Source: Negativicutes bacterium | GTDB taxonomy: Bacteria; Bacillota; JAAYKD01 | DNA: 64,000 bases | NCBI GenBank assembly: GCA_021372785.1 | Contig: JAJFTT010000071.1 | Span: forward strand, 1 to 64,000 | Direction: 5' to 3' | Part shown: positions 8,835-18,313 of the stretch, piece after piece | How positions within the stretch are numbered: position 1 is the first letter of the stretch | Layout: the number at the start of each line of letters is the position of its first letter | Notes under the pieces: model-generated | What the model saw: only the letters and a program-made list of their open reading frames with translations | Told to the model about the DNA's origin: nothing | Databases searched by the model: none | Position numbers and translations under genes: made by a program

Positions 8835-9494
8835 TTGTTGGCCGCCTCCCCGGATGCTTCATGTTCATGGATTCCTTTTGGCGATATTGTGTTGCAGCGA
8901 GATGACACAGCGGATGCGGGTTATGAGAGCGAGGGAAATTACACCTTTTTTGAAAATAAAACCACACAGTGTTACATTAAGCCTCAAAATGATAAGCGCT
9001 CTAAAACGAAGAAATACAAGAGCAACCTGACGCTGAGAGAAAACATGGCCTATGACAGGACACTGGATGAATACACCTGTCAGGCTGAAAAGAAGCTCAG
9101 AGCAGTTCATATAGGCAAACGTAAGAGCAAGTCTGGTTTTGAAAGTGAAATCACCTACTACGCCTGCGAAGATTGCGGATCGTGTCCCTTCAAAAAGCAA
9201 TGCACCCAGTCGAAGGGGAACAGGACACTGCAGGTCTCCAAGAAATTCATTGCGCAGCGTCAGCAATCGCAGCAGCGGATCACCGGTGCCAAGGGGATCT
9301 TGCTGCGGATGAACCGTTCCATTCAGTCGGAAGGAGCCATCGGCGTGATCAAGCAGGATTACGGCTTCCGTCAGTTCCTGCTCCGCGGCTATAAAAAGGT
9401 TTTGGTCGAGATTCTTTTGGTGGCAATGGGCTATAACATCAACAAGCTACAGAACAAGATTCAACAAAAATCGCACCGGCAGACAATTGTTTAA
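8835..9494 (+). pseudogene. IS1182-family transposase, 3' remnant
   Basis: Only the C-terminal part of a transposase is present. From about residue 26 the sequence follows the IS1182 pattern: DAGYESEGNYTFFE, YIKPQN, RENMAYD, a zinc-like cysteine cluster YACEDCGSCPFKKQCT, MNRSIQSEGAIGVIKQDYGFRQF, and the ending MGYNINKLQNKIQ. The N-terminal DNA-binding half and the first catalytic aspartate are missing, and the first 25 codons look unrelated. No proper start is present, so this is a decayed insertion sequence. A repeat-end hairpin lies 140 bases downstream and may mark its right end. Confidence 0.85.
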
Positions 9495-9633
9495 AAAACC
9501 AACGGCTTAATAATGGTTAAAACCAGAATATCTCCTGTATTTGGATGAGATTTTGTCTGACCTTTCTGTTTTTTATCTGCTGTTTTTCTTATTAGCTTGC
9601 TTTTCGTTTGCGAAAAACGATACTGGAGCAGCA

Positions 9634-9676
9634 AAAAGGAACTGCAGCAATTTTTCGATTTGCTACAGTTCCTTTT
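9634..9676. repeat. Palindromic repeat, possible right end of the IS remnant
   Basis: Arms AAAAGGAACTGCAGCAA and TTGCTACAGTTCCTTTT flank a 9-base spacer. It shares the core CTGCAGCAA / CTGTAGCAA with the elements at 7462-7603 and 50629-50655. It could terminate transcription in either direction. Confidence 0.6.
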
Positions 9677-9744
9677 ATACATTACGCACTTTCAACAGAT
9701 TTAATTCACTGAATCTGCTCTTTTCTTTGCCTAAAAAATCAATT

Positions 9745-9841
9745 TGGCGGGAGTATGTGGGAATCGAACCCACCTTGGAACGTATCAGGCCCCAAACTCG
9801 GTTTTGAAGACCGGTAGGCACACCAGAACCTAGCTACTCCC
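9745..9841 (-). tRNA. selC: tRNA-Sec (anticodon TCA)
   Basis: A 97-base tRNA including an encoded CCA. The acceptor arms GGGAGTA/TACTCCC pair, the T-arm is GTGGG-TTCGAAT-CCCAC, and the anticodon stem-loop GGT-CTTCAAA-ACC gives anticodon TCA (9805-9807), which reads UGA. The very long variable arm and extended D-arm are the hallmarks of selenocysteine tRNA. It lies directly downstream of selA-selB on the same strand, which fits its role as the adaptor that SelA charges and SelB delivers. Confidence 0.96.
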
Positions 9842-9936
9842 AAGCAAAGATTATAGCAAATAGCAGCCGGGGATGCAAGTCGTATTTTAAATTTTACGCT
9901 ATGTTTTGCCTACAGAGAAAGATTCGCTTCAATTTT

Positions 9937-11847
9937 TCAGCTCTTTTTTCTTAAAATCCTTTTCTCTCCCTGACGCTGTGTGATTTTGGCGGTATCAAAA
10001 TACTCCAGCAAAGCCAAGGCATACTTCCTGCTGGTTGCCAGCAGATCACGGTATTCCGCCAAGCTGATTTCCGTATGTTCCCGAAAGAAGTCAAACAGCA
10101 GCTGCTCCGCCTGATCGAAATGATCTTTGTTGTAAAAAATCTCCTCCGTCAGACGCAGCAGCGAACCTTCTTCCTGCATCAGTTCCAGGATCGCGGGTAA
10201 ATCTTTGCGTTTGGCATATTGCGTCAGCAGATCGCTTTTGGCAGGCGGCTCAAATCCGGCAGTCCGGAATTTCTCACTGATCTCCCGGTAGAGGGATGTC
10301 TGTTCCGCCGTTAGTTGGACTTTAAAATCATAAGCGGCTACCGTATTGCCGGTGATTTTGATCCGCTCATCGCTCAGCCAAATCAGCAGCAAAGCGGCGA
10401 ATATTTTATTGCTGGTTTGCTTCAGCAGGCGGCTGTGCAGTTCTTCTTTTGCCATACCCAGGCGCAGCGGATTTTTGCGGTGAAAACGCTGCAAAATTTC
10501 TTCCGCTTGAATTTCCAGAGCCTGCAGATAGGAGGAAGCAAGCAGAATCTCTTTTTTATCAACCGTTAAGGAAACCGCCTGTTCGCTCTGCAGCAATTGT
10601 TCGATCAGCTCTTCGATCTCACTGATTTCCGGGTGCGCTTTGATAAAATCTTCCCGCAGCGGATAGGAGTCGCTGACCGCTGCCAGCATTTGCAGCAGGC
10701 GGTGCTGCGGCGATCCTTTTTCCATCCGGCGCAGCGCCTCAATCTGCTCTGTCTTAAAGCGTGTTTTCTTGCGCGGATTGGTCTGCAATACCGTGCCGCC
10801 GCCGATGGTAACCATCGGTGAATAAGAGCGCAGCACAAACAAATCGCCTTCGGCGGCGGCAACCGGCTCTTCCAACCGCAGTTGAATCAAAGCGCTTTCT
10901 CCGGGTTCGACGCTTTCCTGTTCCAGAGGAACCACCCGTCCCATCACTTCACTGGCGCCGATGTATAAACGGATTCTGGTTCTGTGCTGCAGGGGACGGG
11001 GAGCGGTGACCAGGATGCGCACCCTGGCGTCCAGCATTAAGGTCGTCTTTAGGGTGTTGACTGCCGCCAGCACATCACCGCGCCGTACGTCTGTCACATC
11101 CACGCCCGCCAAATTAACCGCCACACGCTGGCCGGCAAAGGCCTTCTCTACTTTTTCGCCATGCACCTGCAGGGCACGCACACGGACTTCGGTTTTACCC
11201 GGCATGATCTCCAATTTATCGCTGAGCGCTAAAACTCCGGTCAGCAGGGTTCCTGTCACCACCGTGCCAAAACCGGGAATGGTGAAGACGCGGTCAATGG
11301 GCAGCCGCGCCGCGGCATGGCTGTCTTTTGCTTCCACTTCTTCGGTCAGGCGATCAATCTCGGCTGTCAGTGCCGGCAATCCTTGCCCGGTCAGACTGGA
11401 AACCGCAATAATCGGCGCATCCGCCAGAAACGTATCGGCCAGTTCTTCCCTGACCTGCTCGGTGACCAGCTCCAGCCAATCTTGCTCCACCAGGTCCGCT
11501 TTGGTTAGAGCCACGATGCCACGCTTGACTTGTAGGAGCGACACGATATTTAAATGTTCTCTGGTCTGCGGCATGACTCCCTCATCCGCCGCGATGACCA
11601 GGATGACAATATCGATCCCGCCGACCCCGGCCAGCATATTTTTAATAAAGCGTTCATGACAGGGTACGTCGATCAGACCCGACCGTCTGCCGCTCGGCAA
11701 ATCAAAGTAAGCAAAACCGTTCTCAATGGAAATACCGCGCTGCTTTTCTTCTTTTAAACGATCGGTATCGATCTGCGTCAACGCCCGGATCAAAGCGGTC
11801 TTGCCATGGTCGACATGACCAGCCGTACCAATAATAATATGTTTCAT
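9937..11847 (-). CDS. selB: Selenocysteine-specific elongation factor SelB
   Basis: A GTPase that brings Sec-tRNA to the ribosome at UGA codons followed by a SECIS hairpin. In 636 residues, the G domain has [14 protein letters not shown] (P-loop), [12 protein letters not shown] (the G3 region, where EF-Tu has DCPGH) and TKADL. EF-Tu-like domains II and III follow ([16 protein letters not shown]). From about residue 370 the rest is a string of winged-helix domains that bind SECIS RNA, ending near residue 636. The ATG at 11847 has AGGAG upstream and lies eight bases after selA, so selA-selB are co-transcribed, with selC next. Confidence 0.97.
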   Translation of the reverse strand: MKHIIIGTAGHVDHGKTALIRALTQIDTDRLKEEKQRGISIENGFAYFDLPSGRRSGLIDVPCHERFIKNMLAGVGGIDIVILVIAADEGVMPQTREHLNIVSLLQVKRGIVALTKADLVEQDWLELVTEQVREELADTFLADAPIIAVSSLTGQGLPALTAEIDRLTEEVEAKDSHAAARLPIDRVFTIPGFGTVVTGTLLTGVLALSDKLEIMPGKTEVRVRALQVHGEKVEKAFAGQRVAVNLAGVDVTDVRRGDVLAAVNTLKTTLMLDARVRILVTAPRPLQHRTRIRLYIGASEVMGRVVPLEQESVEPGESALIQLRLEEPVAAAEGDLFVLRSYSPMVTIGGGTVLQTNPRKKTRFKTEQIEALRRMEKGSPQHRLLQMLAAVSDSYPLREDFIKAHPEISEIEELIEQLLQSEQAVSLTVDKKEILLASSYLQALEIQAEEILQRFHRKNPLRLGMAKEELHSRLLKQTSNKIFAALLLIWLSDERIKITGNTVAAYDFKVQLTAEQTSLYREISEKFRTAGFEPPAKSDLLTQYAKRKDLPAILELMQEEGSLLRLTEEIFYNKDHFDQAEQLLFDFFREHTEISLAEYRDLLATSRKYALALLEYFDTAKITQRQGEKRILRKKS

Positions 11848-11855
11848 CGTTTCTC

Positions 11856-13280
11856 CTAAAGGATTGTTTGATCGATCATCTGCACCACGCCGTCCGCCAC
11901 CCGCGTCAGTTCATCGTCCTGGATGGTGCGCAGATCCAGCAAATACTGGTCTTTGGCAATCCGCCCAAAGATCGGCGTCTCAAAACCGCGCAGTGCCGCT
12001 TCCAATTGCACCACACTGCAATCGCGCGGTACAATCGCCAGCACATAAGTTGGTAATTGTACCAAAGGCATGGACCCGCCGCCCACCTCAGAAACATCTT
12101 CCTGCACACGGACAAACGCTTTGCCGCCTACCCGCATGGTGATATCCAGCCAGAGCCGATCTGCTTTCTTATGCAATTCCTCTTTACGAATCGTCAGCAT
12201 GCGCAGGACCGGAATTTCGCTCAGCGCCTTTTTTTCGTCCAAATACAATTTTAAAGTGGCTTCCAATCCCGCCAGGGTCATTTTGTCAATGCGCAGCGCC
12301 CGATTGAGCGGATGCTTTTTCATCAGCGCAATATATTCTTTCTTACCCAAAATAATACCAGCCTGCGGACCGCCCAGCAGTTTATCGCCGCTGATCGTCA
12401 CCACATCAATCCCCGCCTGCAGAGAACTCTGTACCGTTGGTTCCGTTAAGCCATAGGCGGACAGGTCGAGCAAAATACCGCTGCCCAGATCTTCCACAAT
12501 CGGTAAAGCGTGCGCGTGCCCCAATTGCACCAGATCGGCGTTGCTCACTTCCCCGGTAAAGCCAACAATCCGGTAATTGGAGGTATGCGCTTTCAGCAAA
12601 AGAGCGGTTTGGGGGCCAATGGCTTTTTCGTAATCCTGCAGATGCGTTTTGTTGGTAGCGCCAACTTCAACCAGACGGCAGCCGCTTTGCTGCATCACTT
12701 CGGGGATACGGAAAGAACCGCCGATTTCAATCAATTGTCCGCGGGAAACGACAACTTCCTTGCCGCAGCCCATCGCAGCCAGAACCAGCAGTACGGCGGC
12801 GGCATTGTTATTGACAACCATCGCATCTTCGGCGCCGCTGATTTGACAGAGTAATTGATTGACATGATCATACCGCGAGCCGCGCATGCCTGTTTTTTCA
12901 TCGATCTCCAGGTTGGAATAACGGCTGGCTACCTCCAAGACTTGTTTGCAGGCGTTTTTTGGTAAAAGAGCCCGGCCCAGATTGGTGTGCAGAATGATTC
13001 CGGTGGCATTGATCACACCATGCAGACTGGGCTGCATTTTTTGTTTTGTCATGATTTTTACCCGCTGCAGGATTTCCTGTCGGTCCGGCATCTCTTCCGG
13101 GAACCAATCGGTTGGCTGCGATAAAATTTCACGGCGAAATAAAGCTAAGACCTGACGAATGGAATCCGTCACCGCCTGATGAGAATATTCTTCTATTAAA
13201 GCTTGTATGGACGGTGTTCTTAACAACAATTCCACTTGCGGAATTTGAGACAATACTTCCTGTTTCGATTTTAAACCCAT
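11856..13280 (-). CDS. selA: L-seryl-tRNA(Sec) selenium transferase SelA
   Basis: A PLP enzyme that converts seryl-tRNA(Sec) to selenocysteinyl-tRNA(Sec) using selenophosphate from SelD. The open frame extends up to 13436, but the family starts near LKSKQEVLSQIPQVE. The ATG at 13280 is preceded by AAGGATG at good distance and gives 474 residues, the usual SelA length; another ATG at 13289 is less well placed. The N-terminal tRNA-binding domain is followed by the aspartate aminotransferase fold with HTNLGRALL, VNNNAAAVLL and the PLP lysine in SGDKLLGGPQAG. It forms a selA-selB-selC unit directly downstream of the glycine reductase operon. Confidence 0.95.
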   Translation of the reverse strand: MGLKSKQEVLSQIPQVELLLRTPSIQALIEEYSHQAVTDSIRQVLALFRREILSQPTDWFPEEMPDRQEILQRVKIMTKQKMQPSLHGVINATGIILHTNLGRALLPKNACKQVLEVASRYSNLEIDEKTGMRGSRYDHVNQLLCQISGAEDAMVVNNNAAAVLLVLAAMGCGKEVVVSRGQLIEIGGSFRIPEVMQQSGCRLVEVGATNKTHLQDYEKAIGPQTALLLKAHTSNYRIVGFTGEVSNADLVQLGHAHALPIVEDLGSGILLDLSAYGLTEPTVQSSLQAGIDVVTISGDKLLGGPQAGIILGKKEYIALMKKHPLNRALRIDKMTLAGLEATLKLYLDEKKALSEIPVLRMLTIRKEELHKKADRLWLDITMRVGGKAFVRVQEDVSEVGGGSMPLVQLPTYVLAIVPRDCSVVQLEAALRGFETPIFGRIAKDQYLLDLRTIQDDELTRVADGVVQMIDQTIL

Positions 13281-13444
13281 TGCACTCATCCTTACTGTTC
13301 TATTCTCTAGCAAAATGGTTTGACTCTGTTTGATCAATTTCTCTGTCCGGCGGCGGTTTCCCTGCTGTTTTTCTGAAATCAGCGCAAGGAAGCCGATTTT
13401 GGCGGTCAGAAATCCGTAAGCAGGTATTTTTTTCATGATAACGA

Positions 13445-13509
13445 GAAAATTCCCCCCTGGTCTGACCTGAATCTCCCTGTTTCAAGCCGGCCCAGGAGGG
13501 AATTTTTTA
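13445..13509 (-). terminator. Hairpin between grdD and selA
   Basis: Minus strand: AAAAATTCCCTCCTGG pairs with CCAGGGGGGAATTTT across a loop of about 33 bases. It lies about 25 bases after the grdD stop and may end or attenuate the grd transcript before selA. The U-run is short, so read-through into selA is possible. Confidence 0.55.
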
Positions 13510-13532
13510 TCTTTTCGGATCAGAACTACCTT

Positions 13533-14693
13533 TTAGCAATAACCTGCTCTTTTCAGTTCCTCCATGGCTTTTTCCTGATCCTCTTCTGCCACCAGAATCA
13601 CAGGGCCAACGCAGCCCATCCCGGTTTCGGCGTAAAACCCAGTCTTCCAGAGCACATGCGTGGCATCCTCCAATTCCATCACGTCAATACCGGTGATCTC
13701 TTCGGTAACCACCTTCCTGGCAGGTGCTTTCACTTTTTCTACTACTGCTTCCGCAGCCGCCGCTTTTTTTGTTTCTTCAAACAAGCCGGCTAGACCAGCC
13801 TTATTGACAGCATCAAATTCCGCTTTGGCAACCTGCCAGATCTTGCCGCCGGCCAATTGACCGGCATATTTGATCGCATTCGCCACCACCGGAGAACCTG
13901 AGGCACGCGAGAGGATTAAAACGGTACGTTTATAATTTTCTCCGATGCCGGGCCCGTAACCATAACCTGCCGCTTCATAATCGCCGCCGGTTTGGAAGGA
14001 TGAGAACATCTTCATCAGCAGGTTGCCGGTCAGCGTATCGGTAATCATCACATCCGGAGTCGCCATCAGCAAATCATTGCCGCGCATGATGACACCGCCG
14101 TCGGCTCTGGCTGATTCGACCCATTGGAAAGAATAACCTTGCTCTGCCAGCTTATTGAGGGCGCGCTCCACCTGACGGGAACCGTCCACATTCAGGATAC
14201 CGAGGGTTGGCTGAGCGATCCCCATGGTTTTAGCGGCAATGATACCATAGATCGCATTGCGAACCATCGCTTCCACCCGCTCGGTAGCGGAAGTGCCGGT
14301 CGTGGTGGCAAGAAACATTTCTTTGCCGCGTCCCGGTGTCACTACCTTGCCGACCGTAGAGACACCGATCGGGAAACTGTAATGCATGGTAACACAGGCA
14401 TCGATGCTGCCGGCATCCAGCAGTTCTTCCATTTTTTTGTGCTGCGCCTGGAAATCCGCAGCGGGGAAAGTCGGAAGACCGCTGTTGTTCTGCGGTCCGA
14501 TCAGACAGACCTCTAAATCCGGATTTTGTTTTTGCGCTAAGACTGCGCCGCGGATAATCTCTTCCGGACCATGCTCGCTACCCGAAACAGTAACGGCAAC
14601 TTTTGCTTTATGCCCAAATTGACCGGTTTCCAGGGCCTCGGCTAAATCCAAGAAAACCTCTCCGATCATGGCTTTGATGTTTTGTTCAGCCAA
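13533..14693 (-). CDS. grdD: Glycine reductase complex protein C, beta subunit GrdD
   Basis: With GrdC, it converts the acetyl (carboxymethyl-seleno derived) thioester on protein C to acetyl phosphate. GrdD is related to PlsX phosphate acyltransferases. The C-terminal stretch around ETGMGCVGPVILV carries the conserved cysteine thought to hold the acetyl group. I choose the TTG at 14693: GGAGG lies eight bases upstream and the protein is then 386 residues, the family length. An upstream ATG at 14708 would place that ribosome binding site inside the gene. A lysine/alanine-rich linker (about residues 290-315) precedes the C-terminal cysteine region. It is the last gene of the grd operon. Confidence 0.93.
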   Translation of the reverse strand: MAEQNIKAMIGEVFLDLAEALETGQFGHKAKVAVTVSGSEHGPEEIIRGAVLAQKQNPDLEVCLIGPQNNSGLPTFPAADFQAQHKKMEELLDAGSIDACVTMHYSFPIGVSTVGKVVTPGRGKEMFLATTTGTSATERVEAMVRNAIYGIIAAKTMGIAQPTLGILNVDGSRQVERALNKLAEQGYSFQWVESARADGGVIMRGNDLLMATPDVMITDTLTGNLLMKMFSSFQTGGDYEAAGYGYGPGIGENYKRTVLILSRASGSPVVANAIKYAGQLAGGKIWQVAKAEFDAVNKAGLAGLFEETKKAAAAEAVVEKVKAPARKVVTEEITGIDVMELEDATHVLWKTGFYAETGMGCVGPVILVAEEDQEKAMEELKRAGYC

Positions 14694-14724
14694 AATTTCC
14701 ACCTCCATAATCAAAGCATTGGGG

Positions 14725-16266
14725 TTATTTTGTCAAACTTTTGGCAAAATCACGCATTGCTTCGGCGATCATACCGCGAACTTCCTCTTTATTGATCCCT
14801 TTTTCCGATTCTACTTTACCATCGTTCACTTCAATTACAAAGGAAACACCATCGAACAGATTGGTCAGGCGCGCCAGGAACAGAGAGCCTTTGCCAATGA
14901 TCATCGTATTCTTCAATTCCCCGGCTAACATGGCGTCACGGGCATGACCGATATAAGGTACACCGGAAGGAATATGACCTTGCGTGGGTGCAAAACCAGG
15001 CATTCCATGCGTCTCGCCAAAAGTAGCGACTTCTGTTCTATCCAGCATTTTTTTCATGACAGCCAGGGCGGCAATCATTTTATAATTGGCTGTCGGAACA
15101 TCTCCGGCTCCGGCCGGAACGGTAATTTCCGGATTTTGCAGTTCCGCAGCATAACGTTCGATATCAGTAATCGTCATTCCGGCACGCAGCAAAGGATCCA
15201 GAACCAAAGCCTGCATGACAGCCTGAGGAGCAGAACCGGAACCGATCAGATGGCGGCCGACAATATCGGTCCGGATCACCGGGTTGATACCATCATTTTC
15301 ACCAATATGGAAAGCAAAAGCACCTAAGCAGTCTTCCAATAATGGCATATCTTTTTTGACATGATCGCGGCCGTTCATACCGAGTTTAGCGGTGCAGCCG
15401 CCGGCTACGACCACAACATTTTTATAGATACCCGCTTTGACCAGAGCGGAAGCGGTGATCAGAGAATGTGCCGGTCCGGCGCAGAAACCGCGCATATCGA
15501 CTCCTGTTGCGTTGACGGCCCCCACCATTTCACCGATGGATTTGGCAAAATTACCGCCGCCGCGCTGATTCATATCGCCGCAGGCTTCTTCGGAACACTC
15601 GATAATATAATCGACTTCTTCAGCCTTCAGAGCGGATTTCGCCAACAGGTCTTTAAAAACCAAAGTCGCGGAAGCTTTGGCAATATAGTTCTCCGCCATA
15701 ACATGAGCCGTTAAGGAAGCGTCGTATTCATGAGCCCGTTTGACACAACCGACCAGGCGGCTGCCCAGACAGAGGGGTTCGGCATGCATCGTATTGATTT
15801 GTTCTTCCACTTCTGCCATGCTGTAGCTTTTACCCAGCCGTTTCAAATCGTTGGCGTTTATTAAGGGATGCTCCGCCAGTTTTTCACTGACTTCGGCCAT
15901 AAAACTGGTTTCCAACATGACCAGGTCAAAGGAGTCTACGATTTTTATCATACCGAGGAATTCGGCTTCCGGCATGATTCCGCCGTATTTACCGTCGCGG
16001 CTGGCGTTCGCCAGCAAATTTTCTTTTTGCCACATCGGTTTGGCAACCGTATTCAAAAATTCCGGATGCAGGTTGCCGATGTAAACCTGGTTGGGAGCGT
16101 AAGCCACGCATTCTTCATAAGAACGCAGATGCTGCGGAATTTGCTGTAAATACTCAGAATTCGGATTGGCACGGCGTTCACTGGTCTGCGTAGTACCCAT
16201 ACCGAACAGCAGGGACGGCGTGTGGATCAAGGAATAAGCATTCCCTTTCATCACTGGAAAAGACAT
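14725..16266 (-). CDS. grdC: Glycine reductase complex protein C, alpha subunit GrdC
   Basis: Partner of GrdD in protein C; the fold resembles beta-ketoacyl-ACP synthase III. The 513-residue protein starts MSFPVMKGNAYSLIHTP and has VDYIIECSEEACGDMNQRGGGN, VNATGVDMRGFCAGPAHSLITAS and a GKGSLFLARLTNLFDGVSFVIE ending, all characteristic of GrdC. The frame is open up to 16383, but the ATG at 16266 follows GGAGGTG, which fits the family length. A 130-base structured gap separates it from grdB upstream, unlike the tighter spacing elsewhere in the operon. Confidence 0.95.
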   Translation of the reverse strand: MSFPVMKGNAYSLIHTPSLLFGMGTTQTSERRANPNSEYLQQIPQHLRSYEECVAYAPNQVYIGNLHPEFLNTVAKPMWQKENLLANASRDGKYGGIMPEAEFLGMIKIVDSFDLVMLETSFMAEVSEKLAEHPLINANDLKRLGKSYSMAEVEEQINTMHAEPLCLGSRLVGCVKRAHEYDASLTAHVMAENYIAKASATLVFKDLLAKSALKAEEVDYIIECSEEACGDMNQRGGGNFAKSIGEMVGAVNATGVDMRGFCAGPAHSLITASALVKAGIYKNVVVVAGGCTAKLGMNGRDHVKKDMPLLEDCLGAFAFHIGENDGINPVIRTDIVGRHLIGSGSAPQAVMQALVLDPLLRAGMTITDIERYAAELQNPEITVPAGAGDVPTANYKMIAALAVMKKMLDRTEVATFGETHGMPGFAPTQGHIPSGVPYIGHARDAMLAGELKNTMIIGKGSLFLARLTNLFDGVSFVIEVNDGKVESEKGINKEEVRGMIAEAMRDFAKSLTK

Positions 16267-16396
16267 TTTGAAGACACCTCCAACAATTAATCTTAAGGTA
16301 CGATACGAAAGCCCCAAGCCTTCCGCATACTCAATGAGGGTAACGACAGGAGCCGTGAAACTCCTTGCCAGGCTTGGGACCATCGCTTAGCAGCTA
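16267..16396 (-). other. Structured gap between grdB and grdC
   Basis: Minus strand: GTCCCAAGCC pairs with GGCTTGGGGC about 60 bases later, and inside the loop GGAG pairs with CTCC. No U-run follows, so it is not a clear terminator. It may stabilise or process the mRNA between the protein B and protein C genes. The grdC frame stays open through it, but no start signal is seen there. Confidence 0.45.
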
Positions 16397-17707
16397 CTAT
16401 TTCTCAAATACGGTCTGTTCGTGAACTTCAGTTTGCAGAGCTTGCAACGCTCTTTCTACCAGACCGCGGCGGAGATGTTTCTCATCTTCCGGGGTCAGAT
16501 TCGGATTGCCCAGCGGATGAGGAATAGCTACTGTAGGAACAATACGGTTTGCACCGACTGTTAAGGAGATCGGAACCACTGTGCACATATGAACCACCGG
16601 AATACCGGTACGTTCGATTTCTTTTACCATCGTTGCGCCGCAACGTGTGCAGGTGCCTCAGGTACTGGTGAGGATGACGGCATTGACACCGGCCGCAATC
16701 AACTCTTCTCCGATCGCATGGGCATATTTTTTGGCATTGGCCACCGATGTGCCGTTGCCGACTGTGGCGTAATAGTAACGATAGAGCTTACCGATTTTGC
16801 CTTCGGCTTCCAGGTCGCGCAGTACGTCCACAGGAAGGACGCGATCCGGGTCCTGGTTGGCATAGACGGGATCGTAGCCGCCGTGCGCAGTCTGATAGGT
16901 TGCGTCTGTCAGACCATTCACGCCCTCCAGATCGTATTTGCCATACTTGGAAGCGGAAGAAGATTCGATATGATCCGGATTGCCTTTGGGAACGATGCCG
17001 CCGGAGGTGACAAGAGCAATCGTTGCTTTCGACATATCCAGGATTTGAGGACTGGGTTCTACCCGATCGAATACGGGCATCGGATACTCGGTTGTATAGG
17101 CTTGTCCGCTGATCTTTTTAACCAGCATATCAACAGCGCGTTTGGAACCGCGTTCAGCGGCAAAATAATTGCGGCGAACACCACGGGCGATATAACCTTC
17201 TTCTTTGGGATCGCCCAGTTCAACGCCATCAATCAGCTTATAGGCAAAATTCACCATTGCCGGCAATGCTTTACGCATACCGACAGCGGAATTGGCAGTT
17301 TCCACGATATAGGTATATTTCCGGTAGCTGTCAACACCGGGGCTTTCAATATACATACCGGTCACGGTAGGAATATTGAATTTCTCGCTCACGGCTTTGC
17401 AAATTGCACCGCAGGCCATACCGTACCGTCCGGCATTGAAAGCAGGACCGGCAATTAAGATGTCAGGATTGAATTTTTCGATCATTCCCAGGATGACAGC
17501 CGTAGCCTCATCCATGTTCTCGTTGAAATAGTTATCGCCACAGATGACTGTTGCGACAATCTCACCACGCTCTTGCATCAGGTTTTGGATCTGCATGCCG
17601 GGTCCTACAAAACCTTCTTGCAAAATCGGTGCAATATCAGCCTTGTCCTCACCGCCGATTTGGCCGTAGAACTGGTTAATATAGTGGACCACACGGATCT
17701 TCTTCAT
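16397..17707 (-). CDS. grdB: Glycine reductase complex protein B, selenoprotein subunit GrdB
   Basis: Substrate-binding selenoprotein of glycine reductase: with GrdE it activates glycine and passes a carboxymethyl group to GrdA. The gene is read through an in-frame UGA at 16658-16660. Joining the two open frames gives 436 residues with selenocysteine at position 350, the known length and position for GrdB, in the motif STUGTCTRC (UxxCxxC). The start is the ATG at 17707 behind GGAGGG. A SECIS-like hairpin follows the UGA. Gene finders will split or truncate this gene. Confidence 0.96.
16631..16645 (-). promoter_or_regulatory. SECIS-like hairpin in grdB
   Basis: Minus strand: CGTTGC-GGC-GCAACG, a perfect six-pair stem with a three-base loop holding guanines. 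It starts 12 bases after the UGA, placing the loop about 19 bases downstream, which is within the range expected for bacterial SECIS elements bound by SelB. Confidence 0.7.
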
Positions 17708-17747
17708 AGTGTTCCCTCCTACAATTGGAAGTTTCATCGCCTAAGAC

Positions 17748-18212
17748 TTAGTATTTTGAATATTGTTTGCGAATGGTGCTTACTTCGTTCTTAATTGCTT
17801 CCACATCCAACACCATTTCCATCATGCCAATTTGTTCTTCGTAAACAGCGGCATCACATTCTGATTTGATTTCATCTTCGATTACATGATAAACAGCGAG
17901 TCCCAACGGGACCCCCGCCAAAGGACCTGCAAAGGTCGGATCTCCAGCAGAAACGGTTTCAGCAGCCAAGCCAGCGGCTTCGGCTTCAGCACCGCCAAGA
18001 ATTACAATTAAATTCTCAGCACCGAGTTCTTCTGCAGCTTTTTTAATCCGAGCTTGATTTTCCAGATCCATGGCACCGGCAGCCGTTCAGACGAAGCATT
18101 CCGTGGTCGAAAAAACCACTTCCGCGCCGGCCGTAGCTAAAACTGCTTCAATAGCACCACCGGGAATCCCATCACGATCACCAAGGATCGCAACTTTTTT
18201 ACCCTTTAACAC
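17748..18212 (-). CDS. grdA: Glycine reductase complex selenoprotein A, GrdA
   Basis: Small redox selenoprotein that accepts the carboxymethyl group from protein B as a selenoether and hands an acetyl group to protein C; it is then re-reduced by thioredoxin. An in-frame UGA at 18087-18089 lies in [15 protein letters not shown], giving a CxxU redox motif with selenocysteine at residue 42. The frame extends to 18299, but GGAAGGAG at 18222-18229 points to the GTG at 18212, so the protein begins (M)[17 protein letters not shown] and is 154 residues, matching the family. The C-terminal half has [22 protein letters not shown], which is diagnostic for GrdA. Confidence 0.95.
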
Positions 18213-18313
18213 GAGCGCCAACTCCTTCCATCCTGATTTCATTTTTAAAACCTGTAAATTTCTCCTGACACGGTAATTAACGGGATCGATTGCTTTCAAA
18301 TCAGGCTGACTTG

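Noticed and set aside
8835-9494. A complete active transposase
   Set aside because: The N-terminal half and a catalytic aspartate are missing and there is no proper start.
13281-13436. 52-residue N-terminal extension of SelA
   Set aside because: Not part of the family; a better ribosome binding site precedes the ATG at 13280.
16397-16630. A separate small gene downstream of grdB
   Set aside because: It is the part of grdB after the selenocysteine UGA; sequence and total length match one 436-residue GrdB.
17748-18071. A separate 107-residue gene starting [13 protein letters not shown]
   Set aside because: It is the C-terminal part of grdA after the UGA codon.
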